Assembly (NCBI GenBank): GCA_025084515.1
Contig: JAJAGP010001504.1
Coordinates: forward strand, 1 to 64,000
Direction of reading: 5' to 3'
Length of the DNA stretch: 64,000 nucleotides
Origin: Ancistrus triradiatus
Lineage: Eukaryota > Chordata > Actinopteri > Siluriformes > Loricariidae
A program made the position numbers and the translations under genes. Below are positions 1 to 10,197 of this stretch, piece by piece (positions within the stretch are counted from its first letter, which is position 1; each line of letters begins with the position of its first letter). The notes below the pieces were generated by a model that was not told the DNA's origin, did not search any database, and saw nothing but the letters and a program-made list of their open reading frames with translations.

Positions 1-20
1 TATATATATATATATATATA
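1..20. repeat. (TA)n microsatellite at window edge
   Basis: Pure TA dinucleotide run cut by the left edge of the window. Similar tracts recur beside Tc1-like ends elsewhere in the window. Confidence 0.95.
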
Positions 21-377
21 TTGGTTCATCAGGTTTAAATATGTTTTTATTCTGTTTTTGATTCTGTATTTGCATGATTTTTGCACGATTCATGTAGAAG
101 TGGTACAAACTGTTACGTACCCTCAGTGTTATGGATATGTACCTCTTGCTATCAATAAAAGAGCTAGAAAGGATTTTTAAAGAGATACTTTTTACTTTTA
201 TCTGTAAGTACATTTAGTAGCATGTACTTGAATACGTCTATTTGAGTAAAATATATAAGCCATGTCTCAATTTTTAATGAAGTACTTTTACTTTTTTAAA
301 ATTTGTGTACTTCTTCCACATGTGCATTTATTTAAAGTGGGACTTAATTTATAGACGCTCTGTATTTATAAATAATA
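21..377. other. AT-rich intergenic DNA, nothing recognised
   Basis: No open frame of note, no repeat seen elsewhere in the window and no regulatory motif I would defend. Confidence 0.6.
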
Positions 378-661
378 CCCAGGAAAAAATGTACTGTGAA
401 TTTTCATAGTAAAACTATGACTTGCTTGACAGTTTTAATGTGACCTTTCACATTTTTACCATGAAGTTCACAGTTCTACTACGAATTTTTGATGGAAATG
501 TGGCCACTTCATGGTTCTACTGTGAAATTTCATAATACAACTGTAAACTTGGTGGACTATGAACAGACCATGAATTATTTCACAGTTGTACTATGAATTT
601 TGTTGGTAATTTGGCCACTTCATGGTTCTACTGTCAAATTTCACAGTACATTTTTCCTGGG
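378..661. mobile_element. MITE, 284 bp, copy 1 (non-autonomous DNA transposon)
   Basis: The element begins CCCAGGAAAAAATGTACTG and ends with the near-exact inverse (CAGTACATTTTTCCTGGG), giving terminal inverted repeats of about 28 bp. The interior is built from alternating short forms of TTCATAGTA and TACTGTGAA, and contains two related blocks with the phrase GGCCACTTCATGGTTCTACT, so it is both internally duplicated and rich in self-complementary sequence. It has no coding capacity. A second copy of nearly the same length lies at 8077-8361. No convincing target duplication is visible at this copy. The superfamily is not assigned. Confidence 0.85.
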
Positions 662-1093
662 ATCCAATTACCTATCTAATAATATTGACATTCAGTCCAA
701 AATCTCTGAGAATGGATTGGATATTATCAACATGATTAGGTTTAACTTCTAATGCATCAATAACGTGTTCTACCTAACTAGGGTATTAATTTAAAATGAA
801 CATTTAACACTAGCTTATTGGTTAATAACATTCAGGAAAAGATTTAACATTCAATCGGATATCTTAGTAGAGAATATCACATCATAAAACATGCCATATA
901 AACAAAAACAACATGCCATGTCTGCCTCATGGGATGTCTGAGGTAAAAGGAACTGACTGATGCAACTCTGTCTTCTGCTCTTTCGCAGGTCAGACACGGT
1001 TCACCAGTTGCACGCTGATTCATGTCACACAGTCCAGCATGAGCAGCTGAAGAAAGCTGTACGACGAACTGTAGTTTGCCCTGTATTCGTTAC

Positions 1094-1256
1094 CAGGGAC
1101 AGGACTGACCCACAGGTATCCCGCCTCCCATTCAGGTGTACACTGCTGCAGCCGTTTTGCTGATGGACTTTTGTCAGAACACTTGGAAGATATTTTGAAA
1201 ATCCGCTCTAAAAGCGAGTCTCCATAACTAGGGCAACAACGACATTGACGTGCCAT
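1094..1256 (-). CDS. Candidate first coding exon of an unrecognised host gene (partial)
   Basis: On the minus strand an ATG at 1256 sits in a favourable context (G at -3 and G at +4) and opens a frame beginning MARQCRCCPSYGDSLLERIF. A plausible 5' splice site (CTG/GTAACG) follows at 1093-1092, giving 54 codons plus one base. Without splicing the frame continues to a stop at about 1020. The base composition is less AT-rich than the flanks, and a TATA-like box and CCAAT box lie upstream on the same strand. I do not recognise the peptide. The same DNA also holds an exon-like interval on the plus strand (acceptor at 987-988, donor at 1116, one open frame of 42 codons), so strand and reality are both uncertain. 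Confidence 0.22.
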
Positions 1257-1436
1257 CTCACTCAGAAATGTCGTATTCCTCTATAGCTTCACTGCTTGTT
1301 GTCAAACTGGTTTGATTTTATTCGCTATCGTGTTATTCTCAACACAGTGATAGTGATCTAGTACATTTATGAAATGATGCGTACGAAAATTCGGACCTAA
1401 TCGCGTCCTGTATTGATCTCTAAGATCGGAATGCCG

Positions 1437-1471
1437 TATTTTATACAGCAGTTAGTTCGCAATCTGATTGG
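1437..1471 (-). promoter_or_regulatory. Possible core promoter: CCAAT box and TATA-like box, minus strand
   Basis: Read on the minus strand, ACCAATCAG (CCAAT at 1471-1467) is followed about 22 bp later by TATAAAATA (1445-1437). The first in-frame ATG of the candidate exon lies about 180 bp further on. The CCAAT-TATA spacing is shorter than usual for vertebrate promoters. In AT-rich DNA a TATA-like match alone means little; the combination is what makes it worth recording. Confidence 0.25.
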
Positions 1472-2549
1472 TCGAGAAGCGTTCTCACCGTCATGATATT
1501 TGTGATCACAGCACAGCTTTTTCACACACAAACTGTATCGCTCCGCTGACGCGTTACCATGTAACCACCTGTTTTATCTCACCTATGTCAAAAAGAAATT
1601 ACGCAGTAAACCTAGTAAATAACTAAATTAAATTTGTTAGTTCTTAATTAATTGCATTTTAGGTATAGTTCCTTTCCCTTTAATCTTCGCGTATTTGCAC
1701 GTTGTATTTAGAACTATTGTTACTTAGTATACTATTATTATTACTGTTAACCATGACTCCAACAATACTCAGTATTTAAATGCATAACATGATTGCATTC
1801 AATCATGATTCCATTGAATTACACCAATTTCACAATCTCATGAAGTGCTGCATATACAATTTTAATATGAATATATGTTTTAGCAAAATGTACACTACTA
1901 TTTCATAATCATACAATACTACTTAATGTATCATAATTGTCAAACACTATGAAACATCAGTATAATTTATGTGACATCAAATATCTCATTTAACATTTGT
2001 GTAAACAGAGAAGTTTTGCAGCCGCTCCTCTAATTTAATTAGTTTCATAGTTTTTTTCGCCAAAACCATGGTTAAATTTTGTAAGTGATAAAGTTAATGG
2101 GAATTCTAACACTGCTGGCATAGTTGACGTTTAGGCTGTTTCATTTTGCCCTTGTGTATGTATGTTTGTGTGTCTGCTCACATGTGTAGGAAGAACTTTT
2201 TTATTTTGACCTTTTGTTGGCATCTTCCAGTGCGTACTTGTAGGACTGTTTTAAGTTACAAGTACAGCGTAAGATTTTGCTAATTATGTTAAGATTCACA
2301 TTTAATGACAAACAATGACATTATAGTAGCAATGATTGATGCCATATTTATGGTTATTAATATTGAGTCAGCAACATCAGTTAACTGTTATGTGGGTCAG
2401 CGTGTTTCAGAGTTCATAGAGATTTTGTTAAAGATGCATAAAAGTTAAAGGTCATTATTATAATGAACACTAGCTAATTCATTTAGAAGCACTTACCCTT
2501 TCTTCATATACGACTCTTCAAGTTAGTGTCAGTGTTAGTTGTCAGTCAC
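1472..2549. other. AT-rich unique sequence without recognised features
   Basis: No frame, repeat or motif that I can support. The sequence is not repeated elsewhere in the window as far as I can see. Confidence 0.6.
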
Positions 2550-2752
2550 TCAGATTTTATATATATAGTGCTTTTTACAATAGAAAAGTGTCTCAAAGCA
2601 GTTTCACACACATCCAGACCCACAACCCCAACTGAGGCAGCAGCAAGGAAAGTCTCCCTAAATGTGATTAGGAAGAAACACTGGTAAGACCAAGATTGAG
2701 AAGAGACCCAAGGAGGTTTCCTTGGGCAGCTTAGATGTCAGAGAAATCATTC

Positions 2753-3092
2753 ATTCTTTCATCATTCACTTTCTTATCCACTGATCCTAGCCGGGGTGGT
2801 GGAAAGCCAGTGTCTAGCCAGCCACAACAGGTGCAAAGCAGGAACAACTCTAGACAGGGCACCGGTCCATCACAGGGCACGTACACTCACACAGTCATAC
2901 ACTAAGGAGAACTTTCAAAACACCTATTAACCTAACACACATGTCTTTGGACAAAAATTGGAGTACTTAGAGAAAACTCACGTGAGCATGAACATGCAAA
3001 CTATACACAGGTGGAGCCCAGGGTCGGGATCGAATGGGGGACCACGGAGCTGCGAGGCAACAGTGCTAACCACTGCACCACTGTGCCACCCA
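2753..3092 (-). mobile_element. tRNA-derived SINE, family S1, copy a
   Basis: Read on the minus strand it starts GGGTGGCACAGTGGTGCAGT. It has an A-box-like TGGTGCAGTGG and a B-box-like CATTCGATCCC about 40 bp later, as in RNA polymerase III promoters of tRNA-derived SINEs. The body carries phrases shared with the copies at 40757, 55761 and 63817, such as AAAGACATGTGTGTTAGGTTAA and the motif around CACCCTGTCTAG. It sits within a LINE 3' region and is therefore younger than that LINE copy. Confidence 0.75.
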
Positions 3093-3109
3093 TGGTGGAG
3101 AATTTAATA

Positions 3110-3300
3110 ATTAAAATGGAATAGAATGAAACAGAGATTAGAATACTATAGAGAATATAAAAATAGAGTAGAATAAAATAAAATAGAGAATACTGTATAA
3201 TAAATATAATGTGATAAAATAGAGAATATTATACATAAAACAGAGAACATAATGAATGAAATATAATAAAATCAAACAGAAAATATTATAAATAAAACAG
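3110..3300. repeat. AT-rich imperfect simple repeat (ATAGAGAATA-like units)
   Basis: Irregular repetition of AAATAGAGAATAT and close variants over about 190 bp. There is no fixed period. Confidence 0.6.
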
Positions 3301-3560
3301 AGTACCAAAGCTCAGCCGCATCCGGCAATCCCGTTTGACAATACCAGCCAAACAACATGCTAGTTACCGGCCTGGCAGGGCAGGACAGAGCAGGCAGGCC
3401 AGAGACTGCAGACTCCTACTCCCAGAACCAGAGCCTCACATCCCTCACTAAAGAGATTCATCAAAAGCCTGTGTAAATAAGTACGTTTCATTACGATACT
3501 TTTGGGAGTGCTTCTGAATTCCAAACAAAGGTGAGGAGGCTATACCCACTGGAGTCTTGC

Positions 3561-5250
3561 CTTTATCTTTCTCTTTGACATCAGTGGTAATCGAAGTGAT
3601 TGTCTGCTGTTGTAGCCAATTGCAGTAATTTGCTTGACTGTGCACAGGCTGTTTGTCAGAACAATTTTAGATACCCCCCTCTGAAAAAAATGACCAACGG
3701 GTTGCTTATGTCTACAGAATCCCCTTTTGGATCCTGGATGTTCTTCCTTAATCATATCATTTTTTTAGAGTAACGTCTAATTTCCATACAGAGAAGCTCC
3801 AATCGTGAAATGGCAGATTTCTCTAAAAAACTGTTCACTCAGTGTATGTACAAGTTTGGTTTTCAGTATAAGTGTCATGGCCTGCTAACAAACTCATTAT
3901 AAGGAAACATGTCTTAATGCAGTGGTTCCCAAAGTGGGAAGCTGTTGAGAGGGTGGGGAAGGGGGTGCAGCACGGCAAATGAATGAGGCAAGATAAATAA
4001 CAAATATAAACACGTCATTTGTCATCATTCCACTGTAAAGGTGATTTGTCACTTTATTGTGTTTTGTTCAATACTTAGTTGCAGGTTTGTACAAACTTCT
4101 GTACATAACATTGTTTTGCAATATGCTGGACCCAATACAAAATAATATAACAAACAAATAATTGAAAAGAAATCAACATTTCTGATTAAATTAAACCAGC
4201 TAGTCTATTAAAATTCTCCAATTAAGGCTTGACAACAATATGCTGGCTGTCCAAATTAATAAAAGTGTTTAATCGTTTTGTACTCATACATTTTTAGTGC
4301 TGCAGGTGCTTGTTCTGGAAATGTTGCATATTTTATTTTAAAAGCTTATTACAGGAACATCACCGAGTGTGGGGCCAGAGCACTATTTGAATACTGGTCG
4401 AAACCTAGCACGCACCATTGTATAGAGCCATTGATAGTGGAGATATGAACTACTGCCTATTATGTGATACATATTACAGCACACTATCACCACAGTATGC
4501 TATTTCTCCAATAAAAGATGTTTTTATGATTCATAATAAACCATTCAGAAGAGTAGAATTTACGGTGGGCATATGGCTGTAAGGAGATTAGGATAATTAG
4601 AATTGTACGGTATAAATCAGGGTCAGCCATTGCTCTGAGGCTAACATAATCATGGACCTTCTTTTCTTTTCTCGTCGGCTTTCATTGTAAGTGACTACCT
4701 TGTACAATAGTCCATTTGAAAAGTGACTGCATGCTCTGAAACTTCACTCCAAAGAAACCAAGGTAAAGGCACTTCTGACCCTCAGCTTAATGTCTTACAG
4801 AAAGAGGAATGCAGTTCTTCAGGAGTGAAAGGTTTTTTTTTTTTGTTGCCATTTAACTGGGATATTTGCTCATGACAGTCTTTTTCTCTTCGCCCATAAG
4901 ACAGACTGAAGAAATGATTTGCTATTCTCCTCTATGCCAGGGTGAACAGAGGACGATTTCTACATTTTTCTTTTCTGAGGATTGCAGTCATCTTTGTAGG
5001 AGAATCAAGTACAAATTACAGGCGTTTCATTGGTTCACTGGCTAATATCTCTTAGCTTAGCTCAGCCTGGCATGATATTGATTCTGAAGACAAGGGTTTG
5101 TCAGTGAGCCTATTTGAGTTGCTTGCGACTAGACTAGCACTGATCTCTCAATCTGACAGTATTCCAGTGTTGTCACTGGGCTCAATGCTTTCAAAATAAC
5201 TCAAATGCCCAAACTCTGTCTTTCAGGACATAATGCTATCTGTCAACAAT
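3561..5250. other. Unique intergenic sequence, nothing recognised
   Basis: Mixed-composition DNA. Short frames here show no similarity that I recognise. No repeats shared with the rest of the window were noticed. Confidence 0.55.
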
Positions 5251-5278
5251 TGTGTGTGTGTGTGTGTGTGTGTGTGTG
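5251..5278. repeat. (TG)n microsatellite
   Basis: Fourteen uninterrupted TG units. Confidence 0.95.
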
Positions 5279-5299
5279 GATATGCATGAGAGAGCTGCT

Positions 5300-5600
5300 T
5301 CGACCCAGTCTCTGGATTTAGGCGAATCTGTAATGCGATTGCGCTGCCATCAGAGCATAGTGTGCGATGGGAGCTGATGCCTGACGGCTGCCCAGTGCTA
5401 CTTTGTCAGTAATTTGTTGCCATCAGAGGCGCCAAGACAGCGAGCACCTGGCTTACTGGCAGATAAATCAGACAGGGCAGCAGGGCTTACTGCTAATCTG
5501 GCCCTCAGGTGCATATCAAAATGTTTTCTCCTTGATGCAGCAGTAACATCCCTTACTTGCAGCCGGAGTCATTAGATAATAAGACTCTTAGTAGTTACAG
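5300..5600. other. Possible conserved noncoding element (non-repetitive, balanced composition)
   Basis: This stretch is not repeated in the window, has no long frame and has balanced composition with a GC-box-free, enhancer-like look (for example GATAAATCAGACAGGGCAGC). That is the general texture of vertebrate conserved noncoding DNA. It is an impression only: no alignment was possible. It could equally be ordinary unique sequence. Confidence 0.2.
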
Positions 5601-5859
5601 ATGTAGGCTCCACATTTATGTGGCAACTGCAAGAGAATGAAATATCTCCTGTTTATTTGCGCATTGTTGGAGTGCTTGTTGAAATGCTGAGGGGGCAGCG
5701 CTTGCTCTTGGGAGTGGGGCTATCAGGTTTGGTAGAAATTGACTTTTACTTTCATCTCTTCCAAGACACTTCCATCTTATCCAGCTACCCAGCCCTTCCC
5801 ACTCAGTTTCCTTCTGACTGAGTGGAAATTGCAATACAATAAAAGATGTGAGCTGTGGT

Positions 5860-5945
5860 TGGATAAGGGGAGGTGAGAACACGAAGCAAGAGAACGACAG
5901 AAGGAACAGAAGAAGCAGAGCAAGAAGAAGAAGAAGAAGGGAGTG
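5860..5945. repeat. Purine-rich low-complexity tract with (GAA)n
   Basis: A GA/GAA-rich stretch ending in AAGAAGAAGAAGAAGAAGG. Read on the opposite strand it makes leucine- and phenylalanine-rich spurious frames. Confidence 0.85.
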
Positions 5946-6019
5946 TGATATGCGTATAGAAAATGAGCGAGAGAGGCAGAGGAGGCAGGTAGATGAAAGT
6001 GCACACATGAAAGCAAGAT

Positions 6020-6651
6020 AAAGATTTTGAGTATCAGTCCTTACTCAAGTGTTTCACTCTCTAGGCAATAAGATCCTGCAGAATCCCCTTTAGACGAGTT
6101 ACTTTGCATGGCTCGAGCTGAGGAAGCTGTTATATTAATAGACAAAGGGAAACACAAACATTATTGTTATGTAGCAGAGAATGGTATGTAAATTGAATAA
6201 GCTCTATTTCTTTTTTGCCACAATACAATTGACAAAAATACTCACTCTCCATAAGATCAGAAAGAGCAGACAATTATGAATCCTGATAAATCTCTTTTAC
6301 ATGCATAATAGTCTACAATCAGTGGGGCTTTTAACTAATGTGTTCCACCATTGCTAACCCTTAGTGTTAAAAGCTGACTATGACAATAAATTACACAGGC
6401 AAAAGGGGCTCTTAGTGGCCACAGTGAGATCAAATGAATGGTCACTATTGTTCTGCTGTCTGCTTATTGCGTTTCAGTTTATGAGAACTTCCTTGTAACG
6501 TCCAAAATACTTGGTGAAACCCACAAATTCAAACGATTAAGGCTGATTTTACACGTACTATATTGACCACAACTTACATGGCGTGATATATTTTATGATA
6601 AACTACATAGCATGTAGCACATTAAGTGTAGAGCAGTAATATATAAAAATA
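6020..6651. other. Unique sequence, possible conserved noncoding DNA in its centre
   Basis: No gene. The part around 6240-6450 is non-repetitive and contains homeodomain-type TAAT cores (for example CAATTATGAAT and AATAAATTACAC). It is recorded only as a place to check for conservation. Confidence 0.2.
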
Positions 6652-6739
6652 CAACCCCAAATCAGACAAAATTGGGACAATATAGAAAAACAGCATGTCT
6701 TAAATTTACTTTGACTTTTATTTAATTGCAGACAGTATG
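6652..6739. mobile_element. Tc1-like family C terminal fragment
   Basis: Begins right after a TA with CAACCCCAAATCAG and continues with the motif TTTACTTTGACTTTTATTTA seen at the ends of the family C copies at 28737 and 49046. Only the outer terminal-repeat part is recognisable; what follows does not match the family. Confidence 0.7.
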
Positions 6740-7379
6740 GCACCACAGCAAACGAAGGCAACAGTGGCTGGCTGTCAATGGCAGGACAAGTATTTGGAAC
6801 CGTGACAACAAATTTCCTTCTGCTAAGCACCTGGAAATGGTCCTAGGCAGAGGCAGGCATGCTGTCCACCTGTGTCTGGATGGTGAACAGCAAAACTGCA
6901 AATGCTTGTAAGCAGATCAAACAATCCTCTCTACTGGTGGTCTTTCTGGGCCGTGGCATATTGGCATTGTGTGCGTGCCCTCACAGAACCAGTGCTCTCA
7001 ACACAGCTAGGTCAGAATGGTAGGAAATTTGTCAAAACAACTTTTCTGCTTCTCTCAGTCCAGTGAAGAGCCCCCACTAAAAGTCAGTCAACTGGGCAAA
7101 ATGTCTGAGTGCATAGTAGAGGCATGTCTAGCAGTCAACAATCTCTCACCAAGAGGTACACTACCCAATAGTAGCCTCTGAGAGACTTTTTATATGACAG
7201 CATGGGAACCTAGTGTCTAATCAGACCACACCTGTAATCATTTACATATCTGCCTGAGACAGGCAGATCAGGGTGCATTATTATGTTTCTCAATTATTAT
7301 ACTTGTACGTCGTTACTTACCACTTCAGAACACAAATACTTGCACAACTTCAGTTACAGGTCAGAGTATTTTTTTATTA
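6740..7379. other. Unique or unrecognised repeat sequence
   Basis: No convincing coding frame and no match to other parts of the window. A degraded body of the family C fragment to the left is possible but I cannot show it. Confidence 0.5.
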
Positions 7380-7722
7380 CAATACAATATTGTATTACCG
7401 TTTTGTATCCGTTCCTAGGTGGCGTCGTAAACCGTTTTTCGGTGTAAGTCGGAACATACGTACATACTGTACGTAAATAACATGCTGTAAGCACTTATCC
7501 TATCCTAACACCTATCGTAACACAGTAATTATCAAAAAACGAGCCGCGTAACCGTGTATTCTTCCGCCGCATACACCAAACACGAATTTCGCGTTATGAC
7601 GTTTACGACGCAAAACCACTTAAGTGCGAAACAAGGCTTTATACAGTAAATGGGAGATGTGTCGTAACCACGAAACGTCGTAACTCGAGACCGTCGTAAC
7701 CCGAGGACTACCTGTATATATA
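7380..7722. mobile_element. CGTAA-rich MITE-like element
   Basis: An island of CpG-bearing pentamers (repeated GTCGTAA, CGTAAC and ACGAC) in AT-rich surroundings, ending GTAACCCGAGGACTACCTGT. This matches a type of fish repeat whose outer end reads ACAGGTAGTCCTCG on the other strand. The left boundary is not resolved. No coding capacity. Confidence 0.55.
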
Positions 7723-7731
7723 TTGTGATAT

Positions 7732-7733
<2 letters not shown>

Positions 7734-7763
<30 letters not shown>
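7734..7763. repeat. (AT)n microsatellite at the left edge of a Tc1-like fragment
   Basis: Uninterrupted AT run directly preceding the 5'-truncated Tc1-like B1. Confidence 0.95.
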
Positions 7764-7766
<3 letters not shown>

Positions 7767-8783
7767 GTTTGCAGACCAAAGACCAAAGTAAAGGCTACCA
7801 TCAGTAACACACTATGCCGAGAGGGACTCAGATCCTGCAGTGCCGGGCATGTCCCCCTGCTTAAGCCAGAACATGTCTAGGCCCGTCTGAAGTTTGCCAG
7901 AGAGCATATGGATGATCCAGAAGAGGATTGGGAGAATATCATGTGGTCAGGTGAAACCAAAATAGAACTTTTTGGTTAAAACTCAACTCGTCGTGTTTGG
8001 AGGAACAAGAATGCTGAGTTGCATCCCAAGAACACCATACCTACTGTGGAGCATGGGGGTTGAAACATCATGCTTTCCCAGGAAAAAATGTACTGTGAAT
8101 TTTCATAGTAAAACTGTGAATTGCTTGACAGTTTTAATGTGAACTTTCACAGTTTGACCATGAAGTTCACATTTCTACTATGAATTTTTGATGGTAATTT
8201 GGCCACTTCATGGTTCTACTGTGAAATTTCATAGTAGAACTATGAACTTGTTGGACTATGAACTGACCATGAATTATTTCACAGTTGTACTATGAATTTT
8301 GGTTTTAATTTGGCCACTTCATGGTTCTACTGTCAAATTTCACAGTACATTTTTTGCTGGGTTGGGGCTGTTTTTCTGCAAAGGGACGACTGATCCGTGT
8401 TAAAGGAAGAATGAAAGGTTCCATGTGTCGTTAGATTTTAAGCCAAAACCTCCTTCCATCAGTGAGAGCATTCTAGATGGAACGTGGCTGGGTTTTCCAG
8501 CATGACAATGATCCCAAAAACACCACTCGGGCAACGAATGAGTGGCTCCATAAAAAGCATTTCAAGGTCCTGGAGTGGCCTAGCCAGTCTCCAGACCTCA
8601 ACCCCATAGTAAATTTGTGAAGGGAGTTGAAAGTCCGTGTTGCCCAGTGACATCCCCAAAACATGACTGCTCTAGAGGAGATCTGCATGAAGGAATGGGC
8701 CAAAATACCAGCTACAGTGTGTGCAAACCTGGTGAAGACTTACAGGAAACGTTTGACCTCTGTCATTGCCAACAAAGGTTATA
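7764..8783 (+). pseudogene. Tc1-like transposase relic, family B copy 1 (B1), split by a MITE
   Basis: Sense-strand remains of a Tc1/mariner cut-and-paste transposase of the DD34E type. From about 7880 the translation resembles the region before and around the first catalytic Asp (EDWENIMWSGETKIELFG, where the expected Asp is replaced by Gly). After the MITE it resumes through the second Asp region and the SPDLNP block, with many stops and frameshifts. The N-terminal helix-turn-helix part and the left terminal repeat are missing, the left edge being an AT microsatellite. The right edge stops inside the last codons and abuts a fragment of family A in opposite orientation at about 8783. Not functional. 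Confidence 0.85.
8077..8361. mobile_element. MITE, 285 bp, copy 2, nested in Tc1-like B1
   Basis: Same family as 378-661: begins CCCAGGAAAAAATGTACTG and ends GTACATTTTTTGCTGGG. It interrupts the B1 sequence that in the related copy at 51359-52200 reads CATCATGCTTTGGGGCTG. Comparison with that empty site shows the insertion duplicated only a TT dinucleotide. The host Tc1-like fragment is therefore older. Confidence 0.88.
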
Positions 8784-8999
8784 ACGTTCTTATGCTGGAA
8801 TGCTGTGTTTTCCTTTCTCCAAACATAATGCTTTTCTTTTAAACCAAAAAAGTTCTATTTTGGTCTCATCCGTCCACAAAACATTCTTCCAGTAAACTTC
8901 TGGCTTGTCCATGTGATCTTTAGCAAACTGCAGACGAGCAGCAATGTTCTGTTTGGAGAGCAGTGGCTTTCTCCTTGCAACCCTGCCATGCACACCATA

Positions 9000-9658
9000 T
9001 GTCACGACGGGGCTCGGCGGGTAAGTAGGAGACAGGAGCAGGTTCTAAGGTGATTTTATTACTGACCGTGACAGGCCTTCGCACAAACCTCCCTTCATAG
9101 AACCAATAGAGAACGGAACCTACTACGTTAACGCACTAAAGGTGTGATCTTTCGCGTAAACACATATAGGCGGCTTTAACCGCGTCAGAAAACACAAACG
9201 CGCCTTACCGTATTTACCAACATGAGCGGGCACCCCACGTGGCGCAACCCTAGGCGGTTCCTCTCGCGTCTAACAAACACATGTGGCCTTACAGCATTGA
9301 CAAACATAGGCGAGAGTTACCGCATTAACTAACATGAGCGGCCTGGAAAGCATTGACAAACATAGGCGAGAGTTACCGCTTTAACCAACCTGTCCAAACA
9401 AAAACGCAAGCCACGACAGTCCGTCTGTCGCAACATTAGGAAAGGGATAGGATCCCCAGAAAATGTCCCGCATCTGAGGGAGAGCTTGGGCCTTCCTTAA
9501 ATAGTGTCTTAGCCACCTGAAAGTACTCCTAGCAAGTGCCCTCGCTTCTCCCTCGGATGCTCCACTGCCCGGCGGAGCACTGCAAATGTCCGAGTCCAGC
9601 TCGCTCCCTAACGGCAAGGATGAGTGCATAGAGTCAAAATCCCAGGCGAACCATGACA
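9000..9658 (-). mobile_element. Solo LTR of a retrotransposon, nested in A1
   Basis: A 659-bp insertion with ends TGTCA...TGACA, the canonical TG...CA form of an LTR. It is flanked by CCATA (8995-8999) and ACATA (9659-9663), a 5-bp target duplication with one mismatch. On the minus strand a TATTTAAG-type TATA motif lies near 9500 and an AATAAA signal near 9055, so transcription would run on that strand. No internal retroviral sequence is present, so it most likely arose by recombination between two LTRs. It carries a 56-bp tandem repeat. Confidence 0.75.
9147..9402. repeat. 56-bp tandem repeat inside the solo LTR (about 4-5 units)
   Basis: Units begin near 9151, 9207, 9263, 9319 and 9375. 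The two best copies share AGCATTGACAAACATAGGCG (at 9293 and 9349), and AACATGAGCGG recurs 112 bp apart. The oldest units are strongly diverged. Confidence 0.75.
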
Positions 9659-10197
9659 ACATAATTGTTCAGTGTTCTTCTGATGGTGGACTCATGAACA
9701 TTAACATTAGCCAATGTGATAGAGCAACTTATGATCATAAACAACTCTTTTTCTGAAGTCCTCAGAAATCTCCTTTTTTGATGCCATGATACACTTCCAC
9801 AAACATGTGTTGTGAAGAGCAGACTTTGATAGATCCTTTTTATTGAAATAAAACAGGGTGCCCACTCACACCTGATTATCATTGCATTGATTGAAAACAC
9901 CTGACTCTAATTTCACCTTCAAATTAACTGCTAATCCTAGAGGTTCACATAGTTTTGCCACTCACTAATATATAATATTGGATAATTTTCCTCCATAAAT
10001 AAATGACCAAGTATAATATTTTTGTCCCATTTCTTTAGCTGCGTTCGCTTTATCTACTTTTAGGACTGAAAATCTGATGATGTTATAGGTCATATAACCT
10101 TTTTTTGAGTATGTATGCGGGAATGGATGTTTATTAACAAGTGAACTTAATGACAAATTAATAAATAAAATGAAGTTGATTAGACAAAACATGAATT

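Larger units (their letters stand above)
2550..3560 (-). mobile_element. Degraded LINE 3' end, interrupted by a SINE
   Basis: Two blocks match the 3' untranslated region of the LINE at 35093-36486. Block 2550-2745 carries the tail motif with TATATAGTGCTTTTTACAA and the phrase on AGGAAGAAAC...GGACCCAAGG. Block 3300-3560 matches 35870-36070, including TCAAAAGCCTGTGTAAATA. Between them lie a SINE (2753-3092) and an AT-rich simple-repeat stretch. Orientation follows the better-preserved copy, where reverse transcriptase reads on the minus strand. Confidence 0.65.
8784..10114 (-). pseudogene. Tc1-like transposase relic, family A copy 1 (A1), split by a solo LTR
   Basis: Minus-strand remains of a Tc1-like transposase. 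8784-8999 covers the region from VHGRVARRKPLLSK through the first catalytic Asp (VLWTDETKIELF) to about HSIPA. After the inserted LTR, 9659-9800 continues toward the N-terminus but lacks most of the helix-turn-helix domain. 9800-10095 is the 3' terminal-repeat side. The copy is truncated on the left, at the junction with B1, and on the right, at the junction with a family C end. Total A-derived sequence is about 670 bp, against about 1.56 kb for the copy at 37419-38979. Confidence 0.85.

Noticed and set aside
5616..6008. 130-codon minus-strand frame rich in Leu, Phe and Ser, resembling membrane segments
   Set aside because: It is the antisense of a GAA/GA-rich low-complexity tract. Parallel frames of similar composition exist in two other phases, and no domain is recognisable.
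9381..9662. 93-codon minus-strand frame
   Set aside because: Lies wholly inside the solo LTR and crosses its boundary into the Tc1-like host; not a gene.
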